The notes beneath the pieces were generated by a model. That model did no database searches, had not been told where the DNA came from, and worked only from the letters and a program-made list of their open reading frames with translations. A DNA stretch of 64,000 nt from Aliarcobacter cryaerophilus (GTDB lineage Bacteria; Campylobacterota; Campylobacteria; Campylobacterales; Arcobacteraceae). Positions 1 to 7,824 of the stretch are shown here, in pieces. The stretch spans positions 1,922,001 through 1,986,000 of the forward strand of contig NZ_CP060694.1 of the NCBI RefSeq assembly GCF_014352935.1, read 5' to 3'. The translations under genes and the position numbers were made by a program. Positions within the stretch are counted from its first letter, which is position 1. Every line of letters begins with the position of its first letter.

Positions 1-453
1 TGTTCCAGTTGCTCTTGAAATTTTTATCTCTTCAAGTAAAGTTGGAACCCTTGTATAATAAACTCTAAATCCATCTATTATTGCTCTATTGCCTAATGCT
101 TGTGAAATATATGATTTTCCAGTACCCGTTTTACCCGTAATTATTATATTTTGATGATTTCTAATAAAGTTCATATTTGCTAAATCTTTTATTACTGATA
201 TATCAATTTTCCTTTTAATAGAGTAATCTATATCTTCTATTGCTGCTTGTTTATCTTTAATTTTTGAGAGTTTTAAATTCATTGATATTTTTTTGTTATG
301 TAAAAATATCTCTTGAGATTCTAATAAGTTATATAATCTCTCTTCGAAGCTGAGTTTATTGTAACTTATATCCTCTATTTGTCTTAAATATGCCTGTTTT
401 AATCCATCATATCTTAAATCATTTATTTTATTTATTATTGTAGTTTGGTTCAT
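1..453 (-). CDS. istB: IS21-family helper ATPase IstB, partial
   Basis: ATP-binding helper of an IS21-type transposon, which assists the IstA transposase in target capture. I translated this stretch by hand: 151 codons are present from an ATG at 451-453, and the gene runs off the left edge. The Walker A motif GKTGTGKS is visible near residue 110, followed by the N-terminal half of the AAA+ fold. An AAGG ribosome site lies about 8 nt upstream. It sits 24 nt downstream of istA on the same strand, the normal IS21 order. The Walker B motif and C-terminus are outside the window, so I cannot say whether the gene is intact. Confidence 0.9.
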   Translation of the reverse strand, partial: MNQTTIINKINDLRYDGLKQAYLRQIEDISYNKLSFEERLYNLLESQEIFLHNKKISMNLKLSKIKDKQAAIEDIDYSIKRKIDISVIKDLANMNFIRNHQNIIITGKTGTGKSYISQALGNRAIIDGFRVYYTRVPTLLEEIKISRATGT

Positions 454-477
454 TTTTTGCCTTTTTATTTTAGATTT

Positions 478-2016
478 TTATTTATAATAATCGGATCCAC
501 GAATATTTTCATGGTTATTAAATAGTGTTGATGTTGTAGTATTAGCAACAACTAAGTATAGTTTTTTTGATAAAATTGATTCTATTGATTTAACACTTTT
601 TGCATCAATTTTTATTGCATATGATAGTGCTAAATTTAACTCAATTTTTCCATATATTTTTGCTAAAGACAATATTGCAATTATCGTTCTATATGCTTTT
701 ACAGGGTATGGAGCTTCAGATAATCTTTTTTCAACAAACTCTTTAGTTTCATTTCCAATATTTTCACCCCAAGATATTAATCTTTGAGGATTCATCTTTT
801 CACTTTGATACTGATGATTTAAAGGCATATGCTCTTTTATTGTTGAAGAATCATTTATTTTATATAATCTTGGATGAGTAGCAACTATTTTCGATTTATG
901 ATATATTTCAACTAATGTAGTTGAATATTTTATCTCTACTCTCTCTTTTAGATATTTAAATGGTACTGAGTAATAACATTTTAAAAGTTCAACATGATAA
1001 TCTATATTTACAGTCGCAATTTTTAACTCTTTATAGATAAATCTATTTATTGGTAATTGTTGTAAATATGATTTTTCAAGTTCTATAAATAGTTCTGATC
1101 TACTTTTACCTATTTTTTTAATAATTTTATTATTATAAATATCAAGTAGTGGATTTATTGCTTGATTTATTTCATCAATATTAAAAAAGCTTCTATTTCT
1201 AAATCTTGCTATTATCCATCTTTGAATTGCTTGTACACCTTGTTCTACTTTTGCTTTATCTTGTGGTTTATATGGACGTGCTGCTTCTATTGCATAGTTA
1301 TAATGTCTTGAAAGTTCTGCATAATTTTCATTAAACACTATGCCATTCTTATTATTTGAAATAATTGCACTTTTTAGATTATCAGGAACAATTACTTTAG
1401 GAACACCTTCATAAAAATTAAATGCTTCTACATGAGATTTTATAAAATCTTCAACTTTTTGAGAAGAAGTTGCATGAACAAAGGTATATCCACTTAATCC
1501 TAGTACACTTACAAATATTTGTGCTTTTTCAACTTCACCTGTTTTTAAATTTATTACAGGAACAGTTAATCCACTATAATCTACGAACATTTTTTCACCA
1601 GCAACATATGTTTGTCTCATTGTAGGATTTAATTTTCTTTTATATTTATAGTAATACTCTTTAAATTGGCTACAACCATATCCATCTGGATGCATCTCTT
1701 TATACTCTTGCCACAACAGTTCAAAGGTTACACCTTTTTTTGTTATCTCTTTATGAATATATTCAACATCTGGTATTGGTCTTGATTTATAGCTTTTTGG
1801 TAAGGATTTTTCAGGAAATAGAATTTGACTAATTTCATCATCATCAAGATTAAGAAATTCATCAATTTTTTTATCTATTATTTCAAATCTTTTACAATAA
1901 TCCCCAACAGTTGATGAAGGTACATTTAAAGCTCTACTAATTTGACGGTACGATATATTGGTAATAAACTTTAATCTCAATATATCTTTTATTTTTTTCA
2001 TAGAAAGTCTCCTCAT
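478..2016 (-). CDS. istA: IS21-family transposase IstA
   Basis: DDE transposase of an IS21-type element, 512 aa, the usual IstA length. The N-terminus has a helix-turn-helix (about residues 20-45, with ISYRQISRALNVPSSTV). The catalytic triad is recognisable as D146 (FVDYSG), D212 (PDNLKSAI) and E258 (KAKVEQG). Two starts are plausible: ATG at 2016 with AAGGG close by, or ATG at 2001 with AGGAG 7 nt upstream. The longer one is given. istB follows directly and the presumed transposon end lies upstream at 2101-2193. No frameshift is visible, so the element may still be active. Confidence 0.93.
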   Translation of the reverse strand: MRRLSMKKIKDILRLKFITNISYRQISRALNVPSSTVGDYCKRFEIIDKKIDEFLNLDDDEISQILFPEKSLPKSYKSRPIPDVEYIHKEITKKGVTFELLWQEYKEMHPDGYGCSQFKEYYYKYKRKLNPTMRQTYVAGEKMFVDYSGLTVPVINLKTGEVEKAQIFVSVLGLSGYTFVHATSSQKVEDFIKSHVEAFNFYEGVPKVIVPDNLKSAIISNNKNGIVFNENYAELSRHYNYAIEAARPYKPQDKAKVEQGVQAIQRWIIARFRNRSFFNIDEINQAINPLLDIYNNKIIKKIGKSRSELFIELEKSYLQQLPINRFIYKELKIATVNIDYHVELLKCYYSVPFKYLKERVEIKYSTTLVEIYHKSKIVATHPRLYKINDSSTIKEHMPLNHQYQSEKMNPQRLISWGENIGNETKEFVEKRLSEAPYPVKAYRTIIAILSLAKIYGKIELNLALSYAIKIDAKSVKSIESILSKKLYLVVANTTTSTLFNNHENIRGSDYYK

Positions 2017-2100
2017 TTTTACCCTTTGTTTTTTACAAAGTGTAATTAAATATTTAGAAAATTTCTACTTGATAAATTCCAGCCGGAATTCTTTAAAATT

Positions 2101-2193
2101 GTCCGAATATAAATCGGCTAGCTGTCCGAATCAACTCCGGCAGAGTGTCCGGATGTAAATCGGCTGGCTGTCCGAATTGTTCCGGCGTATGCA
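2101..2193. repeat. IS21-type transposon end with 46-bp direct repeats
   Basis: Two copies of a roughly 46-bp unit start at 2101 and 2147. Each begins GTCCG, contains AAATCGGCT, then a second GTCCGAAT and a CCGGC. They are much richer in G+C than their surroundings. IS21-family ends carry multiple transposase-binding repeats and finish in CA. The last bases, TATGCA ending at 2193, fit that, so I place the outer edge there. The matching far end is outside the window, so the target duplication cannot be tested. Confidence 0.7.
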
Positions 2194-2222
2194 ATTGAAA
2201 AAATTTATAAAATGTTTTATGA

Positions 2223-2228
2223 TATAAT
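2223..2228 (+). promoter_or_regulatory. -10 hexamer of mntA-hepT promoter
   Basis: A perfect TATAAT lies 33 nt before the GTG start of mntA, in the short gap between the IS21 end and the gene. No convincing -35 hexamer is seen. The region upstream of 2194 belongs to the transposon. Confidence 0.5.
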
Positions 2229-2261
2229 CAAACAGAATATCATTTTAAAGGAGATATAACA

Positions 2262-2561
2262 GTGTCAAAACAAATTGATAAAACAAATATCTTAAATTAT
2301 TTAAAAGAGCATTATTCTGAATTCAAAAATAAATATAATGTTGAAAAAATTGGGCTGTTTGGAAGTTATGCAAGAGATGAAGCAACAGAAAATAGTGATA
2401 TAGATATTTTTGTAAAAATGAAACCATCCCTATTTGATATGGTAGCTATAAAAGAACAAATAGAAAATGATTTAAATAGAAAAGTAGATATTATAAGAGA
2501 ACACAAAAATATAAAACCTATTTTTTTAAAAATGATTCAAAAAGATTTAATATATGCATAA
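2262..2561 (+). CDS. mntA: MntA-type minimal nucleotidyltransferase antitoxin
   Basis: Antitoxin of the type VII MntA-HepT system. Proteins of this family transfer AMP groups to a tyrosine of HepT and so inactivate it. The 99-aa protein has the diagnostic GSX10DXD motif: G34-S35, then D46 and D48 (GLFGSYARDE to DIDIF). The start is GTG at 2262 with AAGGAG 8 nt upstream. It overlaps hepT by 8 nt, indicating translational coupling. It lies directly beside an IS21 end, so the pair may have moved with neighbouring mobile DNA. Plain MNT proteins have other roles, but the partner makes this reading firm. Confidence 0.9.
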   Translation: MSKQIDKTNILNYLKEHYSEFKNKYNVEKIGLFGSYARDEATENSDIDIFVKMKPSLFDMVAIKEQIENDLNRKVDIIREHKNIKPIFLKMIQKDLIYA

Positions 2562-2931
2562 TGAACAAAAAGAGATGCTTCTTTCTACGCTTGAAGATAT
2601 TAAATACTCTTTAGAACTAATTCTAAAAAGAGCAAACAATATAAATTCAAGTGATGATTTTTTAAAAGATGAAAATGGACTTCAAAAACTTGATAGTATT
2701 GCTATGAGATTGTCAGCTATCGGAGAAGGATTTAAAAATATTGATAAATTATCTAATAATCAACTTCTAATAAAATATCCAAATATTCCATGGAAAAATG
2801 TAAAAGGAATTAGAGATATTTTATCTCATCACTATTTTGATTTAGATGCTGAAGTAATTTTTAATATTTGTAAAAAAGATGCAAATGAATTACTTGAAAC
2901 TACTATTAAAATAATAGAAGAGCTAAATTAA
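2554..2931 (+). CDS. hepT: HepT-type HEPN-domain toxin
   Basis: HEPN-domain ribonuclease toxin, 125 aa (formerly DUF86). The catalytic and modification motif RX4HXY is present as R87, H92 and Y94 (GIRDILSHHY), preceded by the typical PNIPWKNVKG segment. In studied systems the tyrosine of this motif is the residue AMPylated by MntA. The gene begins inside the end of mntA, the classic operon order for this family. All key residues are intact, so the toxin looks functional. No further gene follows before the tRNA on the other strand. Confidence 0.9.
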   Translation: MHNEQKEMLLSTLEDIKYSLELILKRANNINSSDDFLKDENGLQKLDSIAMRLSAIGEGFKNIDKLSNNQLLIKYPNIPWKNVKGIRDILSHHYFDLDAEVIFNICKKDANELLETTIKIIEELN

Positions 2932-3013
2932 TTTTTTAATAACTGTAAACACTCTTTATTAACTCTTTTAAATTATTGTGTTTTAGAGTTTTGAATTAAG
3001 TTGGATTTTAAAG

Positions 3014-3090
3014 TGGTACGCCTGGTAGGAGTCGAACCCACAACCCCTCGGGTCGAAACCGAGTATTCTATCCAGTTGAACTACAGACGC
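3014..3090 (-). tRNA. tRNA-Arg (anticodon UCG)
   Basis: The reverse complement folds as a cloverleaf. The acceptor stem GCGTCTG pairs with CAGGCGT with two G-U pairs, and the discriminator A and an encoded CCA follow. The anticodon stem is CTCGG/CCGAG around a 7-nt loop TTTCGAC, giving anticodon TCG for CGA codons. The T loop GGTTCGACTCC is standard. Length is 77 nt including CCA. It stands alone on the minus strand between hepT and the prenyltransferase gene, and could be transcribed after the latter. Confidence 0.95.
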
Positions 3091-3137
3091 ACTTGAAAAA
3101 TTAGGATTGAAGTTTATCCTAATTTTGCTTAAAAATT

Positions 3138-4013
3138 TTAGAAGAAGATATTATCTAAAACTACTAAAAAGAAGAAAACTATTCCTAAATATCCATTTAC
3201 AGTAAAAAATGCTCTATCTATTTTTCTAAAATCTTTATTTACTAAATAGTGCTCATAACTTAGCATCAAAGCACTTATAATAACTGCCAAATATGTAAAA
3301 TATGAACCAGACGCATAAATCACAAATAAAAGCCAAAAAACAATAGTTAAAAAGTGAAAAACTTTTGAAAATAGCATTGTTTTTTTTGCACCAAATTTTG
3401 AAGGAATTGAGTGAAGACCTAGTTTTTTATCTACATCAATATCTTGTAGTGAGTAAAGTAAATCAAACCCAGCAACCCAAAACATAACTCCAATACTTAA
3501 AAATATCACCCATAAAGGAATAGTTTCACTAACAGCAACAACCCCAGCAATAGGAGCAAGAGCCAAAGAGACTCCCAAAATAATATGTGCTAAATATGAA
3601 AACCTTTTAAAGTATGAGTATGAACCAATAATTACCAAAATAGGAAGTGATAAAATCAAAGCCAAATCATTTACAAAATAAGCTACTAAAATAAATCCAA
3701 AAGCATTTGCCAAAAAGAATATAAACATAGCTTTAGGAGATACTCTTCCATCTACATTTGGTCTATTTTTTGTTCGTGGATTTAAAGCATCTATATCTCT
3801 ATCCATAAAACGGTTGAAACCCATTGCAAAGTTTCGTGCAAATACTGCACAAAGTGTTCCTAAAACCAGAAGTTTAAATCCAAACCAAGGAGTTCCATTT
3901 ATTTGTGAAGAAGATACAACCATCGCTATAAATATAAATGGTAAAGCAAAAACAGAGTGCTGAAACATCACTAATTCGCTAAAATCTTTTATTTTTTTTA
4001 TTAATTTTTCCAT
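3138..4013 (-). CDS. mqnP: UbiA-family prenyltransferase, probably menaquinone MqnP
   Basis: Integral membrane prenyltransferase that attaches a polyprenyl tail to an aromatic quinone precursor. Both aspartate-rich loops of the UbiA family are visible: NRFMDRDID followed by NPRTKNRP, and LQDIDVDKKLGLHS. Several hydrophobic helices surround them. In Campylobacterota, which make menaquinone by the futalosine pathway, this type is usually MqnP; a UbiA role is the alternative. I chose the ATG at 4013 (291 aa, starting MEKLIKKIKD). The longer frame to 4070 would run into the promoter of the divergent lipoprotein gene and adds a non-homologous-looking leader. Confidence 0.85.
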   Translation of the reverse strand: MEKLIKKIKDFSELVMFQHSVFALPFIFIAMVVSSSQINGTPWFGFKLLVLGTLCAVFARNFAMGFNRFMDRDIDALNPRTKNRPNVDGRVSPKAMFIFFLANAFGFILVAYFVNDLALILSLPILVIIGSYSYFKRFSYLAHIILGVSLALAPIAGVVAVSETIPLWVIFLSIGVMFWVAGFDLLYSLQDIDVDKKLGLHSIPSKFGAKKTMLFSKVFHFLTIVFWLLFVIYASGSYFTYLAVIISALMLSYEHYLVNKDFRKIDRAFFTVNGYLGIVFFFLVVLDNIFF

Positions 4014-4090
4014 GGGCTGGATTTTATCAAATAATGAGTAAATTAATGCTTTTTGGTTATAATCAATCAAATTTTAATCAGGAATTAATT

Positions 4091-4297
4091 ATGAAAAAAT
4101 ATATGTTTCTAATACTTTTAAGCCTTTTTTCTATAATTTTTACAGCTTGTAGCACAAAAATTGATGACTCAATAAGTAATTCAAATCAAGTTGATATTTC
4201 AAATCTTTTAGATCAACTTGCACAAAAAGAGAAAGAGATAAATGATATTATAAAAGAGCTTGAACAGTGCGGAGCTACAAAACAAAAAGCAAAGTAG
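4091..4297 (+). CDS. small lipoprotein of unknown function
   Basis: 68-aa predicted lipoprotein. The N-terminus MKKYMFLILLSLF is a signal peptide ending in the lipobox FTAC, so the mature protein would start at that cysteine and be lipid-anchored. The remainder is a short, charged helical segment (LLDQLAQKEKEINDIIKELEQ) likely to form a coiled coil. The start at 4091 is preferred over an upstream in-frame ATG at 4034 because AGGA lies 8 nt before it and the signal peptide begins there. It lies 8 nt before miaA and is probably cotranscribed. Function unknown. Confidence 0.8.
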   Translation: MKKYMFLILLSLFSIIFTACSTKIDDSISNSNQVDISNLLDQLAQKEKEINDIIKELEQCGATKQKAK

Positions 4298-4305
4298 ATT
4301 AGAAA

Positions 4306-5181
4306 ATGAAAGAATTAGCAATAATAGGAACAACTGCTTCAGGAAAAACAGCACTATCACTTGAAATAGCAAATAAAACAAACTCTATAATCTTATCTTT
4401 GGACTCTCTTTGTGTCTATAAAGAGATAGATATTGCAAGTGCAAAACCAACAAAAATAGAAAGAGGTGATATAGTACATTTTGGGATAGATGAAGTTTTT
4501 CCAAATGAAAAATTTGATGTTATTGAGTTTTTAAATTTGTATAAAAATGCAAAAGAATATGCAGAAAAAAATATGAAAAACTTAATAATAGTAGGTGGAA
4601 CAGGCTTTTATCTTAAAGCTTTGGTTGATGGAATAAGTGATGGTTTAAAAGAAAATACAAATTTAGATATGAGTTTAAATGATGCTTATAATTTGCTTTA
4701 TAGTTTGGATAAAGATTATATGCAAAAAATTGAACCAAATGATAAATATAGAGTAGAAAAAGCATATTCGATTTATAAACAAAGTGGACTAACTCCAAGT
4801 GAATATTTTTTGAAAAATCCTAAAATTGCACTGTCTCCAAAGCTTACTATTTTTGAGATTTTGTGGGAAAAAGATGAGTTAATAAATCGAATTTCTTTAC
4901 GAACAAAACAGATGATAAAATCAGGACTTATAGATGAAATTATCTATTTAGAAAAAAAATATACAAGAGGTCCAAATTGTATGGCAAGTATTGGAATAGT
5001 TGAAACTTTAGAGTATCTTGATGGAAAAATATCAAAGCAAGAATTAGAAGATAAAATCATACAAAATACTCTAAAACTTGCGAAAAGACAAAATACTTTT
5101 AATAAAGGTCAATTTACAAATAGAGTTTCAAATATAATTCCTAGCTTAAATTCAGAGATTATTAAGTATTTTTCGATATAA
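4306..5181 (+). CDS. miaA: tRNA dimethylallyltransferase
   Basis: Adds an isopentenyl-type group to N6 of A37 in tRNAs reading U-starting codons, from dimethylallyl diphosphate. The 291-aa protein has the P-loop GTTASGKT (residues 8-15) and the family segment SLDSLCVYKEIDIASAKPT, where most members read DS-QVY or DSMQVY, then HFGIDE and GGTGFYLKALVDG. It matches the family length. It follows a lipoprotein gene by 8 nt and precedes rpmE, from which it is separated by an 80-nt gap with a hairpin. No defects seen. Confidence 0.95.
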   Translation: MKELAIIGTTASGKTALSLEIANKTNSIILSLDSLCVYKEIDIASAKPTKIERGDIVHFGIDEVFPNEKFDVIEFLNLYKNAKEYAEKNMKNLIIVGGTGFYLKALVDGISDGLKENTNLDMSLNDAYNLLYSLDKDYMQKIEPNDKYRVEKAYSIYKQSGLTPSEYFLKNPKIALSPKLTIFEILWEKDELINRISLRTKQMIKSGLIDEIIYLEKKYTRGPNCMASIGIVETLEYLDGKISKQELEDKIIQNTLKLAKRQNTFNKGQFTNRVSNIIPSLNSEIIKYFSI

Positions 5182-5192
5182 TCGCCGTTCAA

Positions 5193-5227
5193 AAGTCTAT
5201 TAAAGGACCTGCAAAGACTTGCTCTTT
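5193..5227 (+). promoter_or_regulatory. hairpin with T-run in the rpmE leader
   Basis: AAGTCT (5193-5198) can pair with AGACTT (5215-5220), followed by GCTC and seven T residues. This may be a weak terminator after miaA or a leader structure that controls the ribosomal protein gene. The stem is only 6 bp, so this is tentative. Confidence 0.3.
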
Positions 5228-5261
5228 TTTTAGACGTTTAATATTTTAAAAGGAAATTGGA

Positions 5262-5465
5262 ATGAAAAAAGATATTCATCCAGATTACAAAGTATGTCAA
5301 GTTTCTTGTGCATGCGGAAATAGCTTTGAGTCAAAATCAGTTACTGAAACTTTAAGAGTTGATATTTGTTCAAATTGTCACCCATTCTTTACAGGAGAGC
5401 AAAAATTAGTTGATGCTGCTGGAAGAGTTGAGAAATTCAAAGCTAAATATAATATGGCAAAATAG
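5262..5465 (+). CDS. rpmE: 50S ribosomal protein L31 (zinc-binding type)
   Basis: Ribosomal protein bL31, 67 aa, bridging the two subunits. The zinc-binding cysteines of the C+ form are all present (C16, C18, C36, C39), so this is the zinc-containing version rather than the zinc-independent paralog. The start has AAGGAAATTGGA upstream. It precedes rsmI by 9 nt, the same order as in Campylobacter. It may serve as a zinc reserve, as in other bacteria; nothing in the promoter shows zinc regulation. Confidence 0.97.
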   Translation: MKKDIHPDYKVCQVSCACGNSFESKSVTETLRVDICSNCHPFFTGEQKLVDAAGRVEKFKAKYNMAK

Positions 5466-5474
5466 TTTATTGCT

Positions 5475-6296
5475 ATGTTGTGCTTAGTTCCAACACCAAT
5501 AGGAAACCTTGAAGATATTTCAAAAAGGTCTTTAGAGGCTCTATTGGAGGCGGAACTAATTTTTTGTGAAGATACAAGAGTCACAAAAAAACTTCTAAAT
5601 CTTTTGGCTGAAAAATATGAGTTAGATTTTTCACAAAAAGAGTTCAAATCTTTTCACTCTCACAATGAAAAAGAGATATTAAAAAGTTTAACAAAAGATA
5701 CTTTTACTAAAAATGTTGTTTATTGTAGTGATGCTGGTATGCCTTGTATTAGTGACCCTGGTGCATCTTTGGTTGATTGGTGCATACAAAATGAAGTTCC
5801 TTATGATGTAATCCCTGGTGCAAATGCAATTTTAACAGCTTTTGCTATGAGTGGTTTTAGTAGTACAGAGTTTACATTTTTTGGTTTTTTAGATCACAAG
5901 GGTACAAGTCGTGCTTCAAAACTTGAAGAGGTTTTAAATAGTTCTAGAGTTGGAATTTTATATGAATCACCTCATCGGCTTTTAAAACTTCTTGAAGAGT
6001 TAAATAAAAAAGAGCCAAATAGAACAATATTTTTAGTAAAAGAGATAAGCAAGTTTTATCAAAAAACATATAAAAATAGTGCAAAAAATCTATATGAAGA
6101 GTTAAAGAGTATTGAAATAAAAGGTGAATGGGTTGTAGTAGTTGAACCAAAAGAGAAATTTGGTTTTAATCTTGAATTAGATGATATTTTACCACTTGAT
6201 ATTGCACCAAAAATAAAAGCAAAGTTAATAGCAAAGCTTACAGGTGCTAGTGTAAAAGAGATTTATCAAGAATTATTGGATAAAATCCAAAATTAA
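5475..6296 (+). CDS. rsmI: 16S rRNA (cytidine-1402 2'-O)-methyltransferase
   Basis: Methylates the 2'-O of C1402 in the decoding centre of 16S rRNA. The 273-aa sequence opens with LVPTPIGNLEDISKRSLE and continues with EDTRVTKKLL, SDAGMPCISDPG and IPGANAILTAFAMSG, the hallmarks of the RsmI branch of the tetrapyrrole-methylase fold. The ribosome site is weak, so translation is probably coupled to rpmE, which ends 9 nt earlier. The gene is intact and of normal length. Confidence 0.95.
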   Translation: MLCLVPTPIGNLEDISKRSLEALLEAELIFCEDTRVTKKLLNLLAEKYELDFSQKEFKSFHSHNEKEILKSLTKDTFTKNVVYCSDAGMPCISDPGASLVDWCIQNEVPYDVIPGANAILTAFAMSGFSSTEFTFFGFLDHKGTSRASKLEEVLNSSRVGILYESPHRLLKLLEELNKKEPNRTIFLVKEISKFYQKTYKNSAKNLYEELKSIEIKGEWVVVVEPKEKFGFNLELDDILPLDIAPKIKAKLIAKLTGASVKEIYQELLDKIQN

Positions 6297-6311
6297 TTTA
6301 AATGAGAAAAA

Positions 6312-7001
6312 ATGATAGTATACGGAAAACAGATAGTTTTATATGTTCTTGAAAAACACCAAGATTTAATAGAAGAGATTTTTTTATCAAAAGAGATTGA
6401 TAGTAAACTTTTTTCAAGATTTGCAAAACTAAATAAAAAAATTCACAAAGTTGATAACCAAAAAGCTCAAGCTTTAGCAAAAGGCGGAAATCACCAAGGT
6501 CTTATTTTAAAACTTAGTGATTATGTTTACACACCTCTAAAAGATATAAAAAATATGAATTTTATAGTTGTTTTAGATGGTCTTACAGATGTAGGAAATA
6601 TTGGAGCAATTGCAAGAACTGCTTACTCTTTAGGAGTTGATGGAATGATTGCGGCTGATATAAAAACTATAAGCAACTCTGGAACTATAAGAACAAGTGC
6701 TGGAGCTTTGCTTGATTTACCTTTTGCAATTCATCCAAGAAGTGTAGATTTAGCAAGTGAGCTTATAGATGCTGGTTTCACATTAATAGGTGCAACAATG
6801 GATGGAGTTGATCTAAAAAAATATGGAAAAATAGAAAAAACAGATAAGGTTGCAATAATTTTAGGAAATGAAGGTGCTGGAATAAGTCCAAAAGTTGCAA
6901 AAAAATTAGACTTAAAAGTTTCAATAAAAATGGAACATGAATTTGACTCTTTAAATGTAAGTTCAGCAGCTGCTATTTTAATATATAATTTAAAAAGATA
7001 A
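6312..7001 (+). CDS. rlmB: SpoU/TrmH-family 23S rRNA 2'-O-methyltransferase (RlmB-like)
   Basis: Knotted SPOUT methyltransferase, 229 aa. An N-terminal substrate-binding part (to about residue 75) is followed by the catalytic domain with three SpoU motifs: DVGNIGAIARTA, ILGNEGAGISPKV and SLNVSSAAAILIYNL. The closest match among known enzymes is RlmB, which methylates G2251 of 23S rRNA; a tRNA target of TrmH type cannot be excluded. It sits 15 nt after rsmI in an rRNA-modification cluster conserved in Campylobacter. Confidence 0.88.
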   Translation: MIVYGKQIVLYVLEKHQDLIEEIFLSKEIDSKLFSRFAKLNKKIHKVDNQKAQALAKGGNHQGLILKLSDYVYTPLKDIKNMNFIVVLDGLTDVGNIGAIARTAYSLGVDGMIAADIKTISNSGTIRTSAGALLDLPFAIHPRSVDLASELIDAGFTLIGATMDGVDLKKYGKIEKTDKVAIILGNEGAGISPKVAKKLDLKVSIKMEHEFDSLNVSSAAAILIYNLKR

Positions 7002-7013
7002 AAAGGAAAATAT

Positions 7014-7820
7014 ATGAAAAAACTACTACTTATAATATTTTTATGCGTGAGCTTGAATGCAAATATCAATCAAGCTGTTTTAGGAATAATAGGAAGTAGT
7101 GATTTCAATACTCATAGAAATTTGATAAATAGCATCTTTAAGAATCAGAGCTATTTTTATACAAATGGAAGTCTTGATTATGCAAAAATTTCTCAAACTT
7201 TACAAAATAACAATCTTTTAAAACTAAATTTGGGTTCAACTCAAACTATTGAAGCAACTTTTATTTTTACTTCAAACCCTAAAAAATCTTTTAAAAATAT
7301 AAATGATATTTTAAAAACAATAGGTGTTCAAAACTTTGTAACAGTTGAGCAAAGTGTAATAGATAATCAACTAAAATGGAGTATAAAAGTACAAACAGCA
7401 GCCGCCATAAACCCTCTTAGATTATCTCAAGAGCTACAAAATACAAATTGTAGGGTTGTTGATATAAAAAAAGAGGGTAACAATAAATGGAGTTATTATA
7501 TTGACTCAAAAAAATCTTCTATTTATAAAGCTGAAGATTTAGTTACAAAGGCTAGTGTGTCATTAAAAAAACCTATAAAGCCATATATTTTGGAGATTGC
7601 AAATACAGATGCAATAAAAATTGATTCAAATATTGGAAATAACTGGTATCCAAATATTATTTTTTATGATGATGGTTTTAATGTAATTGATGTTTTTGAG
7701 AGCGAGAGTTTGCATAAAAATCTTAGAGTTGATATTCCAACAAATACAAGATTTATAAAAATTGATGATTTTTATGCTTTAACAAATATAAAAAATGGTT
7801 TAAATATTACTAAGGAGTAA
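7014..7820 (+). CDS. periplasmic protein of unknown function
   Basis: 268-aa protein with a signal peptide (MKKLLLIIFLCVSLNA) and a mature part without further membrane segments, therefore probably periplasmic. I do not recognise a named domain. The central region (about residues 80-160) has alternating strands that could be a small alpha/beta fold, and the C-terminal part (residues 185-265) looks like a beta-rich module with NWYPNIIFYDDGFNVIDVF. It lies between rlmB and the aminotransferase gene, with 4-12 nt gaps, an order also found in Campylobacter, so it is a conserved lineage gene. Confidence 0.75.
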   Translation: MKKLLLIIFLCVSLNANINQAVLGIIGSSDFNTHRNLINSIFKNQSYFYTNGSLDYAKISQTLQNNNLLKLNLGSTQTIEATFIFTSNPKKSFKNINDILKTIGVQNFVTVEQSVIDNQLKWSIKVQTAAAINPLRLSQELQNTNCRVVDIKKEGNNKWSYYIDSKKSSIYKAEDLVTKASVSLKKPIKPYILEIANTDAIKIDSNIGNNWYPNIIFYDDGFNVIDVFESESLHKNLRVDIPTNTRFIKIDDFYALTNIKNGLNITKE

Positions 7821-7824
7821 TAAA

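Larger units (their letters stand above)
1..2193. mobile_element. IS21-family insertion sequence, left part truncated by window
   Basis: The element consists of the istB 3' part missing, istA complete, and a repeat-rich terminus ending near 2193. It lies just upstream of the mntA-hepT promoter, whose -10 begins only 30 nt beyond the predicted edge, so the insertion has replaced whatever originally preceded that operon. Total length cannot be given because the distal end is not in view. Confidence 0.8.

Noticed and set aside
1958-2158. 66-aa forward frame at the transposon end
   Set aside because: It is antisense to the istA start and runs through the GC-rich terminal repeats; no ribosome site or protein-like pattern.
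4034-4090. Upstream start for the small lipoprotein
   Set aside because: The extra 19 residues precede a proper signal peptide and lipobox, and the ribosome site is at the inner ATG.
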